DNA of 18,245 nt, from contig JAUXRT010000691.1 of the NCBI GenBank assembly GCA_030681635.1, forward strand, positions 1-18,245, given 5' to 3'. The position numbers and the translations under genes are program-made. The stretch comes from Reyranella sp. (GTDB taxonomy: Bacteria; Pseudomonadota; Alphaproteobacteria; Reyranellales; Reyranellaceae). This document shows, piece by piece, positions 15,098 through 18,245 of the stretch. Below the pieces are notes generated by a model, which worked only from the letters and a program-made list of their open reading frames with translations, did not search any database and was not told where the DNA came from. Position 1 is the stretch's first letter. Each line of letters begins with the position of its first letter.

Positions 15098-15116
15098 GGC
15101 GAATTGCATATTCGCC
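15098..15116 (+). other. Stem-loop in the leader of the toxin-like gene
   Basis: GGCGAAT and ATTCGCC form a perfect seven-pair stem around a TGCAT loop. It is the first of two consecutive hairpins between DUF3303 and the large toxin-like gene, in a locally AT-richer stretch. No T-run follows it. Confidence 0.45.
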
Positions 15117-15122
15117 CTGTCC

Positions 15123-15164
15123 AGCCCGCCCGGCCCCCCAAGGAGGCGCCGCGGCGGGCTTTTT
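15123..15164 (+). terminator. Intrinsic-terminator-like hairpin before the toxin-like gene
   Basis: AGCCCGCC (15123-15130) pairs with GGCGGGCT (15153-15160) and is followed by TTTT then C. The 22-base loop region contains AAGGAGG. The hairpin ends about 20 bases before the ATG at 15185. It may terminate DUF3303 transcription, or attenuate the toxin-like gene if that gene's promoter lies upstream. Confidence 0.6.
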
Positions 15165-15184
15165 CGTGCCTGCGGAGAAGCAAC

Positions 15185-17134
15185 ATGGGAATCCAGATCT
15201 ACCCGACTGTGCCTGTGGCACAGCCGGCGGCGGAGCCGTGGCCGGTCGACGAACATACGATCCGAATCGACGAGATGTTCGCGCGCCAGCTCGACACCGA
15301 GTTTTCAGTGGGCCTGCGTGGCCTGCTGCATCATCCCGAGACCGGGGTCGCCGCCCAGAGCGGCGAAGCCGCGCTAAATGCCATCGCCGGGGCGCTGCCG
15401 GCGCTTAACGAGTTGAAGGAACGCACGCTGTCCCAGGCCATGGGCCCGCGCCAGCGCAGCATCCTCGAGCCCTTGATCGAGACCCGCCTCGACTGGGCGG
15501 CCGGCACGCTGGGCCAACTGGCGCAACGCGCCACCGTCGAGGTCGACGACCAGAGCGTCGCCGACCGCATCGCCGGCCTGAGACAGGATGCATCGACGGC
15601 CTGGCGCGATCCGGCCTACCTGCAGAAGCTCGGCCGGACCACGGTCGAGGAACTGCGCTACCAGGGCGAGCGCCGCGGCTGGGATCCCACCGAGACCGAC
15701 GCCAAAGTCCGGGGCGGCCTCTCCGACTTTTATGCCGGCGCGGTCGAGGCCGCGATCGGCCAGGACGATCTGAGCGGCGCCTCGGGCCTCTACGAGCATG
15801 CCCGCCCGATCATCGATCCCGAACGCCAGGCCGTCCTCGACCGGCGCTTCGTCCGGGCGCGCGAGGTCGCCGTCTATCGCGACGTCGACCGCGACCTGGA
15901 AGGCATCCCGATCGAGCCGGCGGGCCCGCCCGATCTCACAGTCTTCGAGGACCGCGCCGCCGAACTCACGCCCGAGGATGCGAGCGACGAGGTGCGCGCC
16001 GGCATCGCCCAGGTCGCCGATCATGCCCATCGCCACGCCGAGCGGCAGTGGAACCGGCAGCAGGCCGAGGCCGGCGTCGCCGCCTTCGACTGGGTCGGCA
16101 AGAACCCCGGCAGGTCGGTCCTGGCGATCCCGCCTGAGATCCGCGACTGGCTGGCGCCCGACCAATGGCAGGGCCTCGAAGCCCTCCTCATCGAGGGCCG
16201 CCTGAGAACCGACAGCGACCTCTTCGAACGGCTCGATTGGCAGATGATCTACGCGCCCGACGCCTTCGCCGGCGCCGATCTCGACCGCCGCAGACTCTCG
16301 CTCGACGACGAAGATCACGCGCGATTCGCCGCCGCACAGAAGGCGATTGGCGAGGGGCGGATCGAGCCGGACCTCGCCCGCTATGACCGAATGCGGCGTG
16401 GTATCGATCGGGCGCTCGAGGCCCTCAATATCGACGCTCACGGCCCCGTCGCGGCAAAGGTTCGTGCCCACGCGCGCGACCGGCTCGACGGCTTCGAGCA
16501 GATCGAAGGAAGGCCGCCCAACGGCGCCGACATCGCAGCCATCGTCTCGAACGGAGTATCGAATCGGGAAGTCGCTGGCCTCAACGATCCGAATAATCTC
16601 TTCCCGGCCGTCCGGCTGGCCGATGAAGCCGTCGGCGAGGACTTGTTCCATCAAGTACAGGATGTCGGCGACAATCGCCGGCAGGGCCAGGCGGCGGAAA
16701 AATCGGTGGTCGACGAAATAAAACGGATTGATCCGAACGCCAAGATCGCGACGCAGATACGAGTCCATGTCGAGGGAGGCCCCAAGTACATGATGGCCGA
16801 TATCGTCTTCAGTGGAAACGGCAACGCCACCATTCATATCCTGGAAGTGAAGTCGGGGGATGCCAAATTGACGTCCAGTCAAGTTCTCGCGCTTGCGGAA
16901 GCGGCAAAAACGGGAAACATCTACATCGTGAATTCAGAAGCAGCTGAAAAACTTAAAATCGATGCTCGGAAGACGTTCGGAGCACAAGGGATTCTGCCGC
17001 AGGTTACCGTCGTCGGCGGTGACCAGGAAGCCATCAGGCGACAGATGATCAGGGCGGGTCTCGACGTCGTGTCCGAGGGTGCGGGCCGCGGCGGCCGTCC
17101 GCAGCGGCTGAGGTTCGGAGCCCGACCGATTTGA
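15185..17134 (+). CDS. Phage-virion-like protein with C-terminal PD-(D/E)XK nuclease domain, putative polymorphic toxin
   Basis: A 649-residue protein. Residues about 1-440 are Ala/Arg/Asp/Glu-rich and helical. They resemble internal virion or ejection proteins of alphaproteobacterial phages, for example KERTLSQAMGPRQRSILEP, the pattern around 137-222, and TDSDLFERLDWQMIYAPDAFAGADLDRRR. No signal peptide or membrane segment is seen. Residues about 495-610 look like a restriction-endonuclease fold: E505, D539 (MMADIVF), E554-V-K556 (ILEVKSG) and Q566. This would be a DNase (or RNase) tip. DNA coding the tip is markedly poorer in GC (26 of 60 at 16921-16980 against 44 of 60 at 15901-15960). The start has GGAG seven bases before the ATG. 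The stop overlaps the next gene's start (TTGA). Toxin function is inferred from architecture and context; a phage nuclease or a degraded prophage gene is the alternative. Confidence 0.75.
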   Translation: MGIQIYPTVPVAQPAAEPWPVDEHTIRIDEMFARQLDTEFSVGLRGLLHHPETGVAAQSGEAALNAIAGALPALNELKERTLSQAMGPRQRSILEPLIETRLDWAAGTLGQLAQRATVEVDDQSVADRIAGLRQDASTAWRDPAYLQKLGRTTVEELRYQGERRGWDPTETDAKVRGGLSDFYAGAVEAAIGQDDLSGASGLYEHARPIIDPERQAVLDRRFVRAREVAVYRDVDRDLEGIPIEPAGPPDLTVFEDRAAELTPEDASDEVRAGIAQVADHAHRHAERQWNRQQAEAGVAAFDWVGKNPGRSVLAIPPEIRDWLAPDQWQGLEALLIEGRLRTDSDLFERLDWQMIYAPDAFAGADLDRRRLSLDDEDHARFAAAQKAIGEGRIEPDLARYDRMRRGIDRALEALNIDAHGPVAAKVRAHARDRLDGFEQIEGRPPNGADIAAIVSNGVSNREVAGLNDPNNLFPAVRLADEAVGEDLFHQVQDVGDNRRQGQAAEKSVVDEIKRIDPNAKIATQIRVHVEGGPKYMMADIVFSGNGNATIHILEVKSGDAKLTSSQVLALAEAAKTGNIYIVNSEAAEKLKIDARKTFGAQGILPQVTVVGGDQEAIRRQMIRAGLDVVSEGAGRGGRPQRLRFGARPI

Positions 17135-17844
17135 CGACGAACAAAGCCTACTGGGTCGAAAAGATGAACGTCGCCCGCAAGGCGTGGGCGACGTTGCGCC
17201 CCGAGGACAGGCTGACTGGCAAGCGGGCCACCAGAAGCCAGTTTTTCTTCTTCTCGGATCGTACGCTTGTGCGGGGCGTAAAGTATCGGATGACTCTGGA
17301 CGGTCTGGCGGGGGCGAACGATTGGACGCTCACGGCCTGTCTGGCTTTCCACGATGTCGGTCCGAGAGCGCTGGAGGCGACGGTCACTGGCGACGACATC
17401 AGCGCACTGGCCCTTTTCGAGGTGAATGTATTGGCGGCAGTCAATTGCCTGGATGGCAGGAGAATCGCGTGGGCACTGCCGGCACTTTCCTTCGACGCTC
17501 CGGACGACAAGATCGCAGGGCACCTGGCGGCCTATAGCCGGGACATTGATCGTCTCAGTGCATCTGCCGGCGGATACGATGTCGAGGCTTTCCGCACCCT
17601 GGCGCTGTGGTGCATGCGACATCGCTCGGATGTCGGTTTCAGCAGTCGGATCGGGCCCATCTTCGCGGCATTGGAGTATGGCGACAGGGCTCTGGCGGTG
17701 GAATTCCTGAACGAAGCCGAGGAAGAGTGGGAGGAGACTCTGCGGCGGGAGCCGCACCGGGAACTGGTCCACACCCTCTATGCGCGTGCCAGGGAGCTTC
17801 ATGCGCGGCTGCGCCGGCTCATGGATCTTCCGGCGCGGGATTGA
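17131..17844 (+). CDS. Unrecognised protein in immunity-gene position
   Basis: A 237-residue, probably cytoplasmic protein that I do not recognise. The N-terminal half contains SQFFFFSDRTLVRGVKYRM and mixed strand/helix sequence. The C-terminal third is strongly helical and charged (AVEFLNEAEEEWEETLRREPHRELVHTLYARARELHARLRRLM). It has no signal peptide or membrane segment. A TTG start at 17131 overlaps the stop of the nuclease-tipped gene, with GGAG ten bases upstream; an in-frame ATG at 17164 is the alternative. Direct coupling downstream of a toxin-like gene is the usual place of an immunity protein, which would neutralise the nuclease domain. That role is inference from position only. GC content is intermediate. 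Confidence 0.65.
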   Translation: MTTNKAYWVEKMNVARKAWATLRPEDRLTGKRATRSQFFFFSDRTLVRGVKYRMTLDGLAGANDWTLTACLAFHDVGPRALEATVTGDDISALALFEVNVLAAVNCLDGRRIAWALPALSFDAPDDKIAGHLAAYSRDIDRLSASAGGYDVEAFRTLALWCMRHRSDVGFSSRIGPIFAALEYGDRALAVEFLNEAEEEWEETLRREPHRELVHTLYARARELHARLRRLMDLPARD

Positions 17845-17848
17845 CGGT

Positions 17849-17970
17849 CTCGAACCCTTGATCGAGACACGGCTGAATGCCGCTGGCCCGGCTGGCCGAG
17901 CGTGCGACGGTTGAAGTCGACGATGCCAGTGTGGCGGACCGCATCGCCGGCCTGAGGCAGGACGCAGCGC
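17849..17970 (+). pseudogene. Frameshifted fragment of a second copy of the virion-like N-terminal domain
   Basis: This stretch matches the large toxin-like gene at 15464-15592 in DNA and protein. LEPLIETRL lies in one frame; after an 11-base deletion, LARLAERATVEVDD-SVADRIAGLRQDA continues in another frame. These correspond to residues 94-136 of the 649-residue protein. No coding homology is seen before 17849 or after about 17970, so only this piece remains. It starts five bases after the stop of the putative immunity gene. It is a remnant of a paralogous gene or of an orphan cassette of the same toxin family. Confidence 0.85.
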
Positions 17971-17997
17971 CATCCACGCGCATTCTTCGGCACGCAG

Positions 17998-18055
17998 GTG
18001 TCGGAAAACGGTTGGCGAAAAGCCTTGTTGATCAACGCCTTGAATTTTCCGACAC
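17998..18055. repeat. Inverted repeat with 11-bp perfect arms
   Basis: GTGTCGGAAAA (17998-18008) is repeated in inverse as TTTTCCGACAC (18045-18055), with 36 bases between containing the palindrome GTTGATCAAC. It may be the ends of a lost mobile element, a recombination site or a large stem-loop. No transposase is present. Confidence 0.6.
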
Positions 18056-18058
18056 GAT

Positions 18059-18084
18059 TTTCCCGACACTGGGGCGTCGGGAAA
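18059..18084. repeat. Second inverted repeat of the same motif
   Basis: TTTCCCGAC (18059-18067) and GTCGGGAAA (18076-18084) form a perfect nine-pair stem with an eight-base loop. The arms resemble those of the neighbouring repeat with one extra base. It ends three bases after the stop of the minus-strand gene at the window edge, so it could also help to end that transcript, though no T-run follows. Confidence 0.55.
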
Positions 18085-18087
18085 TGC

Positions 18088-18245
18088 CTACTTCCAGGGG
18101 TCGGAGACCTTGGGCCAGAACGGCGTCTTGCGCTTGGTGTAGGGCCAGCGCGTGACGTCGGGGTCGGCGGCGCCGGGGGAGGCGACGTAAAGGATCTCCT
18201 TCGCGAGGCCGACGAAGCCGTTATAGAAATGCTGCGCGCTCTTCA
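18088..18245 (-). CDS. Unrecognised protein, 3' end only
   Basis: The last 51 complete codons of a minus-strand gene that enters from the right edge. The visible C-terminus runs KSAQHFYNGFVGLAKEIL, then a Pro/Ala/Asp-rich link, then RWPYTKRKTPFWPKVSDPWK, ending in TAG at 18088-18090. The high GC and strong third-position G/C bias support a real gene. The aromatic-rich, basic tail is distinctive but I cannot assign it to a family. Confidence 0.65.
   Translation of the reverse strand, partial: KSAQHFYNGFVGLAKEILYVASPGAADPDVTRWPYTKRKTPFWPKVSDPWK

Noticed and set aside
15104..15184. A longer N-terminus for the toxin-like protein from TTG 15104
   Set aside because: It would translate through both hairpins, has no ribosome site, and the ATG at 15185 has GGAG at good distance.
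15185..18087. An intact prophage
   Set aside because: No integrase, capsid, tail, terminase or lysis gene is visible; only one virion-like gene and a fragment are present in this window.
17877..18155. A 92-residue open frame after the putative immunity gene
   Set aside because: Its first part is the frameshifted toxin-copy fragment, and the rest runs through the inverted repeats and antisense to the edge gene. It is not a gene of its own.

Overview
The window is GC-rich (hand counts near 70% in most genes), densely packed, and looks chromosomal. Gene content points to an alphaproteobacterium of the Rhodospirillales/Hyphomicrobiales type. The clues are an nth gene beside a DUF2244 gene, a succinylase-type lysine pathway (dapB, dapD), a UMF1-type transporter, and an interspersed palindrome of the kind common in those genomes. 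I cannot name a genus from the sequence alone.

Layout, left to right. (1) 1-425: the 3' part of a peptide deformylase gene. (2) 458-3351, minus strand: an apparent operon of a GntR/FCD regulator, an ectoine-hydroxylase-like PhyH dioxygenase and a SAF-domain dehydrogenase of the homoserine-dehydrogenase/DRL type. A promoter with an embedded perfect palindrome lies directly in front of the regulator. (3) 3393-5812, minus: lemA, an M48 membrane protease and a periplasmic glycerophosphodiester phosphodiesterase whose signal peptide is encoded over the end of the protease gene. (4) 5892-7211: an NTF2-like protein facing two coupled paralogous lipoproteins. (5) 7277-10882: dapD on minus, diverging from a plus-strand cluster of nudB, an MFS transporter, a YdhR-like small protein and a CYTH protein. 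(6) 10891-12593: a double-DUF1428 protein diverging from a MarR regulator and a GFA-type zinc protein, with a shared palindromic operator. (7) 12596-14548: nth, DUF2244 and dapB. (8) 14549-15164: an interspersed palindromic repeat, a DUF3303 gene and a terminator-like hairpin.

(9) 15185-18087 is the most unusual region. A 649-residue protein has a helical N-terminal part resembling phage virion/ejection proteins. Its C-terminus carries a PD-(D/E)XK nuclease signature in DNA of clearly lower GC. Its stop codon overlaps the start of an unrecognised 237-residue protein in the position of an immunity gene. Just after that lies a frameshifted fragment homologous to residues 94-136 of the large protein, then a cluster of inverted repeats. 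I read this as a phage-derived polymorphic toxin/immunity module with the debris of a second copy. No other phage gene is visible. The window ends in the 3' end of an unrecognised minus-strand gene.

Most genes are ordinary housekeeping or accessory metabolism. Tight packing (ATGA, GTGA and TTGA junctions, convergent stop overlaps) indicates short operons. No tRNA, rRNA, CRISPR array or complete insertion sequence was seen.
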